A DNA stretch of 64,000 bases from Balanoglossus misakiensis (Eukaryota > Hemichordata): contig CM082585.2 in assembly GCA_040954595.2 (NCBI GenBank), forward strand, positions 11,842,001 to 11,906,000, read 5' to 3'. This document shows positions 43,608-56,247 of the stretch, piece after piece. Within the stretch, counting starts at the first letter, position 1. Each line of letters opens with the position of its first letter. The position numbers were made by a program, and so were the translations under genes. The notes under the pieces are model-generated. The model saw only the letters and a list, made by a program, of their open reading frames with translations. It searched no databases and had not been told where the DNA came from.

Positions 43608-44746
43608 CTTAATTATTGTGTCTTCTGGTTGTCTCTTGATGTATCAGGTATGCCCCTCCAAATAATGATCCTGTCCTTTTACATTGTTTAACTGTTAAAA
43701 CAGTTAAATGGTCTGTCATATAACAGTATGTAATGCAGCACCGCCCTGAGAACTTGCAGTCAATATATGATAAAGAGAAAAAAAAAACACTTTTGTTATT
43801 TCAGGAGGCTTTCTTACTAAAGTTATAGGGCCTACTTTATAGTCTAAAGTTTATACCACTGTGAAAAGAATTAAAAACGTTTTATTTATTCAAAGGAAAT
43901 ATGTTCTTAATGGAATAGCGTTCAGCTTTTTGTTGTTAAACATATCATTTTGATAAAACTGAAGTACATTGTATCTACTCGAGCTACTATACGCCCATTC
44001 TAAAGATCCCTGAGAAGCAGGAAGTGGTTTCTCCGCTTCTCTGAGGCTCTGACTGCATTTTGCAAAATTGCGTCCTCTGAAATGTACACCTGACTGCGCA
44101 CTTAGCGCGATTTTGAAATGTAACACTTTGGCACAGAAATAAACAAGAAAGTTACAAGGTGATTGTTGTTCTACTCTAAGAAACCCAAGGGCGTCTGTAG
44201 GTCGCACTGTTCTACATGTAGATATGGCATTGGCAGGTCGCTTTGACCCGGCAAGTGTAACATGCACAGAACTTACGCATACGTACCACTTAATTTCTAT
44301 GGCAACTTAGCTTTTCTTCCACCTGGATCAGATTCATAAATAATTGCTACACTGACACGCGTTATTTATGATAAATGTCAGACATGATCGTGGAACTTCG
44401 CCATTCCTAATCGTAAATCGGTGGTGCAGTGTGATATTGAGTCAATCTATGTGGTGTAATAGTAATACTAAGAGGAAATTTGATTGGAAGACAGAAAACA
44501 TGTCACCGAAAGGTGATTTTATTGTTTACACAACAAATAAACACAGACTTGGTAAGGCACGAGTAAGCGCTTACGAGTACGAGCCCATTAAGCGCACAAC
44601 GCGCATTAGCAACGAAATACACCTCATTTGAATGTCTTAAATGGCACAGAAATTATCCCAAAATATCCAAATAGCCAATCACAGAAGGTCTAATAGAAAT
44701 AAGTTTGGCGTCCGCTACGCAAGCGCAGTGTGCTGGGTCATGCAGG
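43608..44746. promoter_or_regulatory. Head-to-head intergenic region, GDPD5-like / TRAPPC14
   Basis: 1.1 kb between divergent start codons. CpG is more frequent toward TRAPPC14 (44550-44760). No specific site is assigned. Confidence 0.45.
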
Positions 44747-47700
44747 ATGGACGAAGGAACGGACTGCCGGTTTTTTCTACATTTTCCGTTAGAAAAGCCC
44801 AAAACATTGGCCGATTTTCATAAGACACCTCAGAGGAAGTACGCATATCATGGGGAAACTGTACAATTTCTTCTCGTTTCCGAATACCAGGGAGAAGACC
44901 GTGGTATGCAATGTTTACAATCGTGGCGAGAGCGCATGTCCAGCCTTTGCTCGTCTGCAAATGCAAGTCGTCTGGAACTTGAAGAGGAGGATGTTAAAGA
45001 TGGAACGGATGCGACCATGGAAAACGGGGCTGTGTCGACATCTAATAAGGACAACGGCTTCAAGAAGTGTGAAATACTGTCACTTTACAGCAGAGAAAGG
45101 GAACCTCGAGATAAAAAGGTGAATATGCAATGTGACATGGCAACCTGTACCCTGTGGTCGTACCTAGAAACGCCTCAAAAATATTGAGATTAAAAAGCAA
45201 TAAAGTTGCTGAGAATGTGAGTAAAAAAGTCCAACTGTTGAGCGAAAACAATGCAGAATGTTGTTGTTGTTGTTGTTGTTTTTGCACTTGCAGAAACGAT
45301 GATTTGATATGGATGAAATAGATTTGTTAAACAGTAAACATCACCATGTAAATACAACAACAACAACAGTATATAATATAATCATTAATATTACTGTGGA
45401 CCCTGGAATTACTGATATGATATGCATGAGAGCTTTAGCAATAGCTGCTTTCAATGACTTGTCATATCAGGTATGTGCTATCAGCCACCTCAATTGTCAC
45501 ATTGTACTAAATAAGGCAACAATTCCAATAATATCACATTACTGTTGATAAGCACTGAAACACCTGCACACTTTCCCAAAGAACTATAAAGCTGTTTTAT
45601 GTGTCACTGTTGATGAAGCATTATCTTCTATGTGGTTTATTTACAGGCAATATTCACCCATTGATATCTGGTCATGAAGCAAGATACTAATATGTACATG
45701 TATTTTGTTTCCTGAGTTGCAGATGACTAAACCTGTATTCGTGGCTGAAGACACAGTAGTCTTTCAGCTGTCTGTGACGTTAGCTCAACTGCCAGTAAGG
45801 ACAACCACCTGTACCATTATAGTATCTTTATGGTCACCAGAATATACAGACAAAGCCCTACAGACCCAGGGGTACCTGAATCTCTTCGTAGAGTCCAATC
45901 CAATGACCATCCTTAAAGCCAGCAGTTCTGGAATCAAGTGCAATGGTAAGTTTGGTTTTATTGATTTCTGTATCTTGCACTAGTGTTGTCATCTGGGAGT
46001 TTTTAATTGTGAGGTTTGGTCTGTCATCGCTTAGGTAGGGATGGAAGAGGTCATAGGTGCAAATGGTGATGATACGAAAAAGATGACTAAACACTTAAAA
46101 ATGACAATGGATTGGGATCAACACAAAAAACAATGACAGAACGATAGATAGAAACCGGAAGATTTAATAGCTTTGCAATGTTACAGTGTCTGTCAAATGT
46201 ATCTTTATAAGGTGACCCTGTTCAGTAGTAACATATGGTCATTTGCATATGAATAGGATGATCTGCTAGTCAATATCATTCATGATTTTTGTGTCCTGCA
46301 ACGTGACACAGACACCATTTGTTGCATTTCTCATTCCTGGTGGGTTTAGTATGTACTGGTGTATCTGGGTCTGTGATGTTAATGTCCTTATTGGGTCTAA
46401 ACACTGTTCAAAATTATCAAAATTCTATCATGTTACGAGTGAAAGTGACTGCAGTCAGAAATTGGAACTAAATTGGTGACTGATACATGTTCATTTAATA
46501 GAGATTGTAAAAAGTCAGACCAGAAATAACATATCAGTAGAATGGTCACTCATTTTGAGATATATATCACATTGATATACTTTTTGTTTCTTCTCTAGTG
46601 ACATCCACCATGGATTTGCTGTCACCTCCCAGTGTTAAATGTCGTCATATACCCGTAGCAGGAAAGCACTACATATTAGTAAGAGGTAGGGTTTTTATGC
46701 TTGAAAACCAATGTGTTGCTTCCGTGAAACTTTTAAAATGAAGACTAGCAAGCAGTCTGGAAGTACCGTGTATTTTAATATGCTATATCCTTTATTTGAA
46801 CATTGTCACCGATAGTTTGTTTATTTATGCACCTATCTACATGTATAAAGTTTGATTAACATTTTGATAAAATTGGTATGTACTTTTTCTCTCCACAGTA
46901 TCCAATTTTTATAAGGATCCACTTGTAATACACAATCTCCAGGCACTGCCAAATTGCAATGAAAACTTCCTGCCTCCCAGTCCAGAGGGTGTCCATCATA
47001 ACAATTTCATCAATAATGAGTAAGTCCAATAATAATTGTAGCTTTCCCTGAATATGATGTGGCGTATAATGGTTTTCCTGTATAGGAGGATGGATTTCTT
47101 AGATCTTAATGTGTATTTCTTTCAGAAATATCTCCAAGTATGTTGATGTCAATTCCATATCAATGATACACTGTAAAACATGGCAGCTACCAATTGTATT
47201 GCAACCTTTGGAAAAGCAGTGTGTTGTCTTTCAAGTGGATTTTAGGAACCAGAGTAACCATGGTGACACACAGGTATATTATTTATATTTCTCGCAAATT
47301 GACAACTAAGCTTTCCTAAATGTTATGGTTCATTATTTCAGTGCAAGCAGAAAATCACACACGCAGTTGACGCCTAAATTGAATTGAAATTTTACCCTTA
47401 AAATGTCAGAAGATAGATATCTATATTAACCCATTTGTCTTTTTGTACATCAGAGTTTTGAAATCCCTTTGTTACTGGCCCTTTCATGGAGCTGTCACTC
47501 ACAATTAAAGGGAGAAGTCACAATCACACATTACAAATTACCTCGTATCAAAGTGGACCTGCCATCACTCGTTATGTCTGCTTCTTGCCCATCACCGATC
47601 ACAGTTGGTAAAAGGTAGGTCTTGATCACCACAACACTTCCAGTGTTAACAGTGTTAACATCATTGATGTGCATTTCAGAGCATTTGACATGCACAAATG

Positions 47701-48883
47701 AATCTGTGCATCGCTGCGAGTCAACGCTTCAAGTCCAGTTCGTATTCCTAACTATCTTCTGTTTTTTGTTGTTTCAGTTTTAACGTCACTTACACAATAA
47801 TGAATAATCTCCAAGACTTTGTCAGTGTCAAACTGCTTTGGAATCCTGAAAAGGAAGCACAGAAGAAAAGTAAGCACCAGGATAATAAATATCTACATCA
47901 GCAGTAATTTTTTTGTTTTTCATCATCCTAATAATCCTTATTCACTTTAAATTTTGGGAATGAATAAACTTTTTTTTCCTGTCACCTTCTTTTACAGCAC
48001 ATGTGCACCAGAGTCACCTTGATTCTGTCAATAATTCCTTGATTTGTCAAGACCCATTCTCTGCAGCTGGTTTTTGTCAAAACGGCTCAACTCTGACATT
48101 TACAGTAAATTTTAAATCATTAAGCGAAGGAGTATTTGAAGTGAGTATTTAAACTAATGGTAATCACCAAATTCTATACTTGATTGTCATTGTTATGCCC
48201 TTTCAAGGAAAGATGTTCATGACATGTTTCTTGCATCAAGATGATGAATTTTTGGCTACTAGATGCCACCTGAGAATCATATTTTCTCATTTGCCTAACT
48301 GTGCCTGAACAACTTTTCAGATTGGTCAGCATATGAAACTGAAGCTGCAATATACAGCATCATTTCTAAGTGGTGGTCAAACATCTGTTGATGGCAAAAT
48401 CAGAGGTCGCGTGGGTCTGCAACCAGATGGTCAATATGCTGCAGCCAGTCCAGACAGAAAAGTCAAGAATATCCTTGGTGGTGCTAGGTCTAATTCCCTG
48501 ACCACTGACCAATATCATGGTCAGTTTAAAGGTTATCCATCACCTGGTGTGAGGTAAGGGCAGTTAGCTGTAGCTGTTAATTCTCCTTCAACCCTTTTGT
48601 GTTTCTTTGGGTGTTTCATGTAGTATGAAATATATGTAAGAATTCTGTGAACCCAGAAAAATCTGACATAAATGTCTTGAATGATGCTGATTTATTTCTA
48701 TTCATTATTTTCCACAGATCTTTAAGTGGCAGTACTTACAGTTTGCCCGGCAGAGGTGAATCCCCTATGCCATCACCAACCAGTTCACCAAGCAGACATA
48801 CCACTACCTCATCACCCAGCCACAACAAACTATCGCTGGATAAAATCGTCAAACGACGCTGTCAAGTCTATGCCATGGCATAA
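44747..48883 (+). CDS. TRAPPC14: TRAPP complex subunit 14 (MAP11 / C7orf43)
   Basis: Ten exons: 44747-45118, 45723-45945, 46599-46685, 46899-47019, 47126-47273, 47454-47614, 47778-47869, 47998-48140, 48321-48553, 48718-48883; 1746 nt, 581 residues (human 580). Diagnostic blocks: YAYHGETVQFLLV, VAGKHYILV, NNLQDFVSVKLLW, GQHMKLKLQYTAS and the C-terminal LSLDKIVKRRCQV. TRAPPC14 is a metazoan TRAPPII subunit that tethers pre-ciliary vesicles with RAB3IP (Rabin8) to the mother centriole and also associates with microtubules. The ATG at 44747 gives the best N-terminus; the frame extends upstream only from TTG. The Ser/Pro-rich segment before the C-terminus is poorly conserved, as in vertebrates. 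Confidence 0.95.
45263..45280. repeat. (TTG)n repeat
   Basis: Short trinucleotide run in TRAPPC14 intron 1. Confidence 0.8.
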
Positions 48884-49929
48884 CAGAGACAGTTACACCA
48901 ATGTTGTTAATGCCAAAAATATGTGTATATGTGGTAGCTATCTCTGTACTATGCAAGTATACAAATTTGCAAATCTCAAAATGTCTGATGGCTAATCTCT
49001 TCCGTACATATCAGTGTTTCTACTGTTACGATTGTCTAGCTGCATGTAAATTTTTTAACCAATGTTGGCATTTTAAAAATATCGTCTTGATCATTTTTCC
49101 TTGATGACAGCATGACAAATTATTTGAACAGTCAGTCATTTGCTTAGAATGCATAATTTAAAGGAGTCTTGCCCAACATTAAAACACTTCTTCTACTGTA
49201 ATGTATTATGAAAAATAGTATTTTATTGGTTAAATTTCTCTATATATGTATATTTTGCAGTTTAAAGTTGTTTATTTATTTATTTATTAGATGTTGTCTA
49301 TTTTGGAACTTTCTGTTCTACCTGATTTCCGACTGCAATGGCAAAGTTAAGTTTATATTATGTGAGAAAATTTATTTTGTAGGGTAACTGCATATCATGT
49401 AATGATACACGGTTATGTTATGTAGTAGGGTTGGATTCTTTTTGGGGTTCAATGGCGGGGCTGTGACAGTTTTAAGTGGTGAAATAGTTAAGTCTTCCAG
49501 ATTTATTTGCTGATGAATGTGTATTTGTTCAACTACCAGATATAATTTTTTAAGACCGGGATATCTTTATGTCATATAGTTGTAGCAAATGTTTGTAACT
49601 ACTGAGTCGACCTTGCCATAATGATTGATTACAATTTGTTCTTCACCATTTATAAAATTAATGTACAATGTATGTTAATATGCCTGAAATTATTTAATGT
49701 TGTACAACTTTTACCTGTTCTTGATAATAAAAGGAGTTCTATTAACTGTTAATGACTGGCATAATTATGTTGCAAAGATGACGAATCGTGGCTAAGGTTC
49801 GATTTTCCAACGTTTTTCTATTCCGTTTCTGCCGCTGGCTGCGCTAAATCATACTCCCAGCATGCATCTATACTGTGATGAATATAAACTTCCGGTAGCC
49901 ATCTTTTACGCGGCTGTTTTGTTTTGGTC
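48884..49929 (+). other. TRAPPC14 3' UTR and BAP18 promoter region
   Basis: The TRAPPC14 3' UTR extends to an AATAAA at 49726-49731. The last 180 bases before the BAP18 ATG (CTGCCGCTGGCTGCGCTAAA, and TTTTACGCGGCTG) are richer in CpG and probably hold its promoter and 5' UTR. Confidence 0.6.
49726..49731 (+). terminator. Polyadenylation signal AATAAA, TRAPPC14
   Basis: Consensus hexamer about 840 bases after the stop and 200 bases before the BAP18 start. Confidence 0.6.
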
Positions 49930-51714
49930 ATGAGTTCAGCGGCGAAAGTAAGTGGGCGTTTGTTTGCTTTTAGATATTTCCAGTCATTTTTAGTACAGAT
50001 ATATTAAAATGAACACGGAGTGGGTTACATACGCATTTTATCCTGCTGAAATGGCGTCTGTATCATATTCAATTGCTGCCAACAAGAATAGCTCTGTCTG
50101 CACTGTATGCATGATATGCAGACGACATACAGACGCCTGAAAGCAGACGCGAAATGGTACCACAGCGGTCTCTCTATGTTAGTCTAAGAGGAGCGAATTT
50201 ATGTGTTGACTAAAAAGCAGCATCTAAAACAGGTATGACAGCAACATTCACTATTATCATGGTTATTTTAAGATGTTATTACAAGTTTAAATGTGCTCTT
50301 TGCATTCCAGGTAGGCGAGATATTTTCAGCTGCAGGTTCAGCCTTCAGTAAGCTGGGAGAATTGACCATGCAGCTTCATCCTGCGGCAGATCAATCACCA
50401 TCAAGGTAACACAATAATACAATGTAGTAAGTGTCCCTAAAAATAGCAGGGCTGGTTGTGAAGTGACTATGTTCAGACTGTATGATCATTATAACAGCGC
50501 CCTCACGTGGCCAAATCATGGAAAACTATTACTTCAGAAATCACTCATTAAAATCTCACCTAAAATGATTGATATCTCAATCTTTGACAGCGGGAAATGG
50601 ACAGACCAGGAAATAGAAATGTTGAGGGATAGTATCAAGAGGTTTGGTGACGATCTCAACAAAATCAGCGAAATCATCAAAACTAGAACAATGTAAGTAT
50701 ATGTACATTGTAGCACTTACTGTAATGTTTGCTGGAATGTTACATAATATGCACCTCGTGCCAAATGATTGATGCAAACTAATTTTGACTCGATGCCAAG
50801 TGATTTGCATGATAAATTTTCTTACAATTTTATCCAGTGATTGTGTGTTTTAATTTCAAGGCAGATGGCTTTTTGCCTCAGTTTGCTATATCTACCGGCA
50901 GACTAACCAGTATGAATTTTTAATGAAGGTAAAGGAAGGTAAACTGGTTTCTGTGCAAACTATGACCATGGGAACCCCTGTCCATGCAAGTTTAATGGTG
51001 TCACTGTTTTTTCCTGGCCTTCCTCACCCAGAGCACAAATCAAAGCAGCCCTAAAAAGTAAAGCTTTCGAAGAGTCGAAATTGAAGAAGTCTCCATCCAA
51101 AAGTTCATCAACAACTGCAGTTGTGACACAGCCAGCAGGTAAAAGATTAAGTGCAGATGGAGCAGATGGCGATGATCCACCATTGAAGAAACGAAAACAA
51201 TCAGGTGCGATGGGTGTTGTAATAAAATGAGGCTGATTTTGAAACCTTTGATGTAGTTGTCATTTGAATGTGTTATCTATGGTAAGGTTGGATCTCTACA
51301 AAGAGATCTGGGGCCGGGGGTGAAAGGGTAAAAAATAAAATCATGCTTCCACTAATAGGGGCAGACCACTGAGATATATTGGGATCATGAATAATCATGT
51401 TGTTTTTATTCTACAGCTGAAGTCACACTGAACATGTTAAATTCAACAGACCATCCGGGAGACACATTAGTGGATGTGGAAGGGTTAGAAGATCCTTCGC
51501 CGGTCAAAAAATTAGATTTTGGAGAGCAAGGTAAAGGCATTCACATATCCAACATTTTCATGACCAATCTTGTGAATGTGATATATTTGAATAAGTTTGC
51601 GTGTATTCCACTTTCACCTTATAGTTTCTGACACTCTTTTTTCTATCCGTTTTATTTTTTTCAGATCTGGATTCCAATCTAATGATGTCCGGCTCTGATA
51701 TTCTCTCAAGATGA
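49930..51714 (+). CDS. BAP18: Chromatin complexes subunit BAP18
   Basis: Six exons: 49930-49947, 50311-50405, 50591-50692, 51032-51204, 51417-51530, 51665-51714; 552 nt, 183 residues (human C17orf49 172). Near-identical family blocks: KVGEIFSAAGSAF, KLGELTMQLHP, then a SANT/Myb-like helix set (KWTDQEIEMLRDSIKRFGDD, about 40-90), RTIAQIKAALK and AEVTLNMLNSTD, VDVEGLEDPSPVKKLDF. BAP18 is a nuclear subunit of NURF and MLL/COMPASS complexes that recognises H3K4me3-marked promoters. The first coding exon has only six codons (MSSAAK), the same layout as in vertebrates. A conserved basic Lys-rich stretch in exon 4 may be a nuclear localisation signal. Confidence 0.96.
51271..51330. mobile_element. 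piggyBac-like MITE, right half only
   Basis: CTATGGTAAGGTTGGATCTC to GGGGGTGAAAGGGTAAAA in BAP18 intron 4. The left terminal inverted repeat is missing and TTAA has become GTAA. Confidence 0.6.
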
Positions 51715-53453
51715 TCTGTGCATCCAGCATTAGTCTTCTGTCAGCCAGATATTTGTCTTTTCCTATTTATCAAAAAGTATCCCTTTAAAAGTAAAACGTA
51801 ATCACTTAAAGTGAGCAAAACCCTGAAAGTACCAAGTAATGAACTATGTTATTGTATGCACATGTATGTATGTATGTATGTATGTACCTGTGTTTGTATT
51901 AGTGGTTGGTTTTCTATCCTTGTGAAATAATGTACATGTAGGGGGGTCTTATTTTTGTTTATGATTTTAATATTTAAAAAAAAATATATGAACTGAATAT
52001 CGCCTGAAGTGTTTTGTAATATGGATACAAAACCAAAAGGTAACTTGGAAATATTGTAGTAAAATCCCATCAAGAATTTCAGATTATTTTGAATAATTTT
52101 TGTTTTGTTTTTTACTTACTTTGATTAATATTTGTTTTATTTTTTACTGATTTGTTTCAACCATATTGGTTTATTATTTTATAGCTGAACATATGATTAT
52201 TACTAGGGAGGACATTTTTTTTTTACTGAGAAACTATAAGTTCTGGTGTTTGAACAGATTCACGTTTGGAAGTTCCACAGATTTTCTTTTCCCCACTGAG
52301 GGCGCCCTTCAATGATATCGTGGTATATTTCATTTCTTGTTCTTTTGTTTCTTGTAAGCTTTTATTTTTTTTCTTAAGAGCTTTATATCAATAGAAATCG
52401 TTTTCTATCAATTCTATTTCTGTGTTCCCAAAATTTGTTGAATCAGAAGTGTATGCTTTGGGTATTTCTGATGACATGTCGATATTATTTTAACAGCTTA
52501 ATATTTTCCTTAATAAAATTTACTGTCGACCTCGTCGCATTTATTTGTGACATTGAAGTTTCTTATAGCGGCTGGGAATATGATTACAGATGGAAATTTC
52601 CAGAAAAAGGTTTGGGACGAAAGATGGATATTGAGATTAGAGGCACAGGCAAGGCTCATCTGTAACAGACACAGTCTTGTTCACATATGAGCCACTTTGC
52701 GGTTCCAAAAAGTCAGTAAGTGCAGTGTTACTTGCAGGTGGCTAGATCAATAAGTTCATGATCCATAAAACCATATTTCTGATTTTTGTACATTTATGAA
52801 TGAATGTCCTTTGCATTTTAGTAGCTTAAACTTTTCAGTCAAGTGCAAGGTCGCAAAGCGTTTAGTTGTCTCGTACCAAGGATAGTATTTTCCAGGAAAA
52901 CGCAAAGACTTTTAAAAAAAATCGGCTAGGACTGGGAACCTCAATATTCTTGCAAACGCGAATTTTGACGCACCCCAAAGATCCCCATCGATCATGTATG
53001 TATACTAGGGCATGGAATTTCATTTGGAGCGTTAAAAATCCCCGGTCCACGCGGCTTCTGCGTGTTCACAGTAGTAAGACAACCCGGTGTTTAAAAACGT
53101 GGCTCAATATTTATGACCGTGGTGGCAGTAACGGTGGTGACGCGGATGCGTTCCCAAATACGTCAGCCGAAATACGATATCGAAAAGTCGGAAAGTTCCT
53201 GTGGGTGAAACGATTACTACAACGGAGGTGTTCGCGTTCAGAGTCAACGTTTATTATAATCAAATAATCTCATGAATAGTTACTAATGTAATAAATCCAA
53301 AGATTTAGGATGTTGTCCCAAAAGCCGCACGATTACTGCAATTTCTAACTCCAGAAAGAATTCTGTTATTGTTTGTAAGTCTGAAGACCCCTATGAGAAG
53401 AAAATGGTCGAGTCATGATTTAAGAACTCAGTACGATATATGTCACGACAACA
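51715..53453. other. BAP18 3' UTR and unassigned DNA
   Basis: AT-rich to about 52850, with a GTAT run near 51863-51885 and AATAAA at 52512-52517 as a possible BAP18 end. From 52860 to 53270 base composition shifts to higher CpG and a plus-strand frame stays open (to 53267), but it lacks an ATG in a credible context and matches nothing I know. Confidence 0.4.
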
Positions 53454-53874
53454 TCAAAAGTCCCGGGGCTTCAGTTTTGCCAGTCTGGTGTGGGTAAAAT
53501 CCATCTCCCTTTTGAGAGGTTTAGTGTCTTTGAGTGTTAAAGTCGCCTGTTGTCTACAGTAATGCATAAGCACATCAAAATACGCGAACAGATGACTGGG
53601 TAGGTTGCTGCCTGAAGAAAAAAGCGTCATAGATGGACGTTCTCTCAGGATAAGATTTTCCCGTTTATCGTCTGCTGTGTTCTGTCTTCGCGAATCAAAC
53701 TGTATGAATGTGGGTGGCTTGGAATAGTCATTGAAGCTGCCTTCGTTCATTGGGGACGAAATTCTGTGAAAATAGAGGTTTTTGTGTTCTGAGTGAACCA
53801 AGAAAATGGTAAGTATAAGAGTTATGCCCAGAAAGCTTTTACCGTGATTGCGTATATGAATGACAGATAAGAAA
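53454..53874 (-). CDS. Candidate exon, possible type II membrane protein (unidentified)
   Basis: Minus-strand frame open from an AG acceptor (CTTCAG ending at 53875) to a TGA at 53454, about 139 codons. Near its start a hydrophobic stretch (FLGITLILTIFLV) follows a basic patch (IRNHGK), then a long polar tail rich in Ser, Arg and Lys ending KLKPRDF. This layout resembles the anchor-plus-stem part of a Golgi enzyme, but no catalytic motif is visible and I cannot name a family. It may be spurious. Confidence 0.22.
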
Positions 53875-54246
53875 CTGAAGTGCGTATTTTGATCTTTTCA
53901 TGTTTGCCATCCCATTTAATTCTTGGATAAATGTCAAAGTCACTGGTCTGTCTGTTTCTGTGTGTACCGTGTGTGTTTGCAAGTAATCATCGTCTGTAGT
54001 AGTGAACTCTACTTTACTGTGCATACCACGAAGATTTTGGTCATAGAAAATGACAGCAGACTGATGCAGCAGACGTCATGTATTTTCTACATTGTCTTCT
54101 GCAACAAAATTTTTCTCGGGTTCATCATTAATATCTTCTACTTTTGAAATTCGCATCGTCTGTCGTGCAGGCCTGTACTGTTCAAGTACAGCTAGTGAAG
54201 TCGGATTCAGATATGTTGGGTCGTGAAATGTAAAAGCAAACTTGTT

Positions 54247-54636
54247 TCAAATATCCGCAACTGAATAGCTCAGAGGTCGCTCGTTGGAGTTTCCCAGCAG
54301 TAAACCTGCAAACCCTTTGCCCTGACACGGCGCAGTGAGATATGTGGGGTTACCACGGCTACAGTTCTTGCAATTTGCCAGGCATTTCGACTCCGCCTCG
54401 CTTATATTTTGCCTGAGGGAAAAACAGTAAAGAACTTTCGCTTTACATTTGTGAAATTCCGAATGACTTGAGGGAATGACATCGCTGGCCTCTCTTGAAT
54501 TCCGCATCTCGTTGTCAAGTAAATCAGACGTAACTAAATTCCGCTTCCTTTCACTGGCATGTCTGTTTCCAGTGATTGCGCGTGCAAGTCGATTGCGGAA
54601 ACGAACAAACTGATTTCTTGGACTATGTAGATATCA
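54247..54636 (-). CDS. Candidate coding frame, cysteine-bearing (unidentified)
   Basis: Minus-strand frame of about 129 codons ending in TGA at 54247, with C-terminal segment ESKCLANCKNCSRGNPTY and LTAPCQGKGFAGLLLGN. It has no unambiguous start or splice partner. CpG content is higher than in flanking DNA. It could be part of the same gene as 53454-53874 or a chance frame. Confidence 0.18.
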
Positions 54637-55178
54637 AGGAAATACTCTGGAAAGCTTCGTAAACGGGTACGTGAGGGGCTGCGTTGTTGCCATGGGCGAC
54701 GTCGATCTCCGCGGCGCCTTGGGGGAAATTGCTGAGCGCTGCAGTGTTGGAAAGTTTACATGTTATAATGTCTGCGAAGGGAGGCTTAGCTGCAAAAATC
54801 ACCACATACTGACAGCAACACATTGATTTCAGGATAAACTGTTGTTGTATGTCATCTCCCCACGACATCGTGTTCAACACGGTTCAAGTATGTAGCACGA
54901 CTGCAAAGTTATCATGCAAAGAAAACTTTCTAACGCGATTAGATTCACGCCTGTCGATTTACTTGACGAGATGATGTTTCCCGCGTTCCTCATTTAGCCC
55001 TCGTTGAGTGTAAATGGATTCAGATTTCATCTTTGAAGAGACACCCGTCGTTTCGGCTATGTCATATCAGTGACTTCCATTTTGAAAAGAAATTCCTTGA
55101 GATCATGAATCTTCGCTTCATTTAACCACGGTAGCTTTTTTTCGACCACTTGATATGACTCAGTGGGTGCCAAGTTTG

Positions 55179-55181
<3 letters not shown>

Positions 55182-55209
<28 letters not shown>
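55182..55209. repeat. (AG)n microsatellite
   Basis: Fourteen AG units. A minus-strand frame just beyond (about 55057-55180) reads ESYQVVEKKLPWLNEAKIHD and stops at 55057; it looks protein-like but cannot be linked to a gene. Confidence 0.95.
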
Positions 55210-55590
55210 CAAAGAAGGCAGATTTGAGAACGACACCATATGATGAAGCAGGGAAATTGGTGATGTGGCACCTCACCACCCACACAGATCGGGGTATCAG
55301 GTGCCGACATCACCGGCAATTTGAGGTCAAGGTCATCCCGGAAGCCTTGAGCTCACCAGGGACAGTCTTTTATTTCGTCATCTAAGTTGCTATAAAACTT
55401 TGGGAAGTCACGAAATAGTTTTGTATTACAGTACCTTTTGTCTTTATTTGGAGAACGTACGGTCAAGGCCTTCTTAAGTTGCCAAGAGAAATAAAAAGTA
55501 TGGATTAATTGATGCCTGAGATTTGAGACTGGGTTCTTTCCCAGTCCCTCAAGAAAGATGGTCGGCAATCGCCAACTCAAGTTGTGGGCA

Positions 55591-55804
55591 TACACATTTT
55601 GCGGGCGTTTCTGGGACCGCTTTATTTTCTGACCCTTTTTTCGATGTTTTTTCCCTCGATAAAATTTACCCAAAGCTATGTATGTTAACTCCAATATATA
55701 AGGTGTTTAGGCAACTATATCGAAAATGAACGTTCTATTATACTTGTGCAGAAATCGGTCATTTGCATCGTTGTTTGATTTTCCACCTTACTTTACACTG
55801 AAAC
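55591..55804 (+). repeat. Dispersed repeat, copy 2 (order B-A on plus strand)
   Basis: Block B (ACATTTTGCGGGCGTTTCTG to TATACTTGTGCAGAAATCGG) is followed directly by block A (TCATTTGCATCG to TTTACACTGAAAC). This is the opposite block order to the copy at 13964-14196. Short protein-like frames in both copies are shared by descent and are not genes. Confidence 0.8.
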
Positions 55805-56135
55805 AAATGCGCTTTCCAAGACGGCAGTGTGACATCACCGCATATGCTAATCTGATTCAAATGACTTCGACGTCTCTTCCTAACTTCGGATATGCTTCCG
55901 ATCGGGGAGTTAATTGGATTAACCGAATAAACATCCAATAAACATTTCAGCAAACCATAATGAGCATCATAACAATAGGGTGCCGAGATTATTTCCGACC
56001 GTCTTGAGGGACTGTGGTTCTGTCAATATGTTAATCAAGTGGGGACCGTGTCATTGACAATGACTTTTACATTATAAGTTTATATACCTGCATTATCTGT
56101 TGTTCATTTAAGTTCATGAAGGAGATAGATTGCAG

Positions 56136-56247
56136 GAAGATGTGAAATTGCTAGAAACTCATCAAATTCGGTATCTGTTCTATTTGATGACCTCTCTAAA
56201 GTAATAAATCAAGCCGAGAAGTTCAAAGCCGGTGCAAAAAGGTCAAG
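56136..56247 (+). CDS. Orphan candidate exon (unidentified)
   Basis: 112 nt between a TTGCAG acceptor and an AAG/GTAATC donor. One frame is open throughout and reads RCEIARNSSNSVSVLFDDLS followed by KVINQAEKFKAGAKRS, an amphipathic helix-like composition. It enters in phase 1 and exits in phase 2, so it cannot splice directly to the phase 0 sialyltransferase exon at 59261. No partner exon was found. Confidence 0.3.

Noticed and set aside
45309-45474. Possible cassette exon in TRAPPC14 intron 1
   Set aside because: It has an acceptor-like and a donor-like end, but inclusion from exon 1 hits an immediate TGA and the segment has no counterpart in the family.
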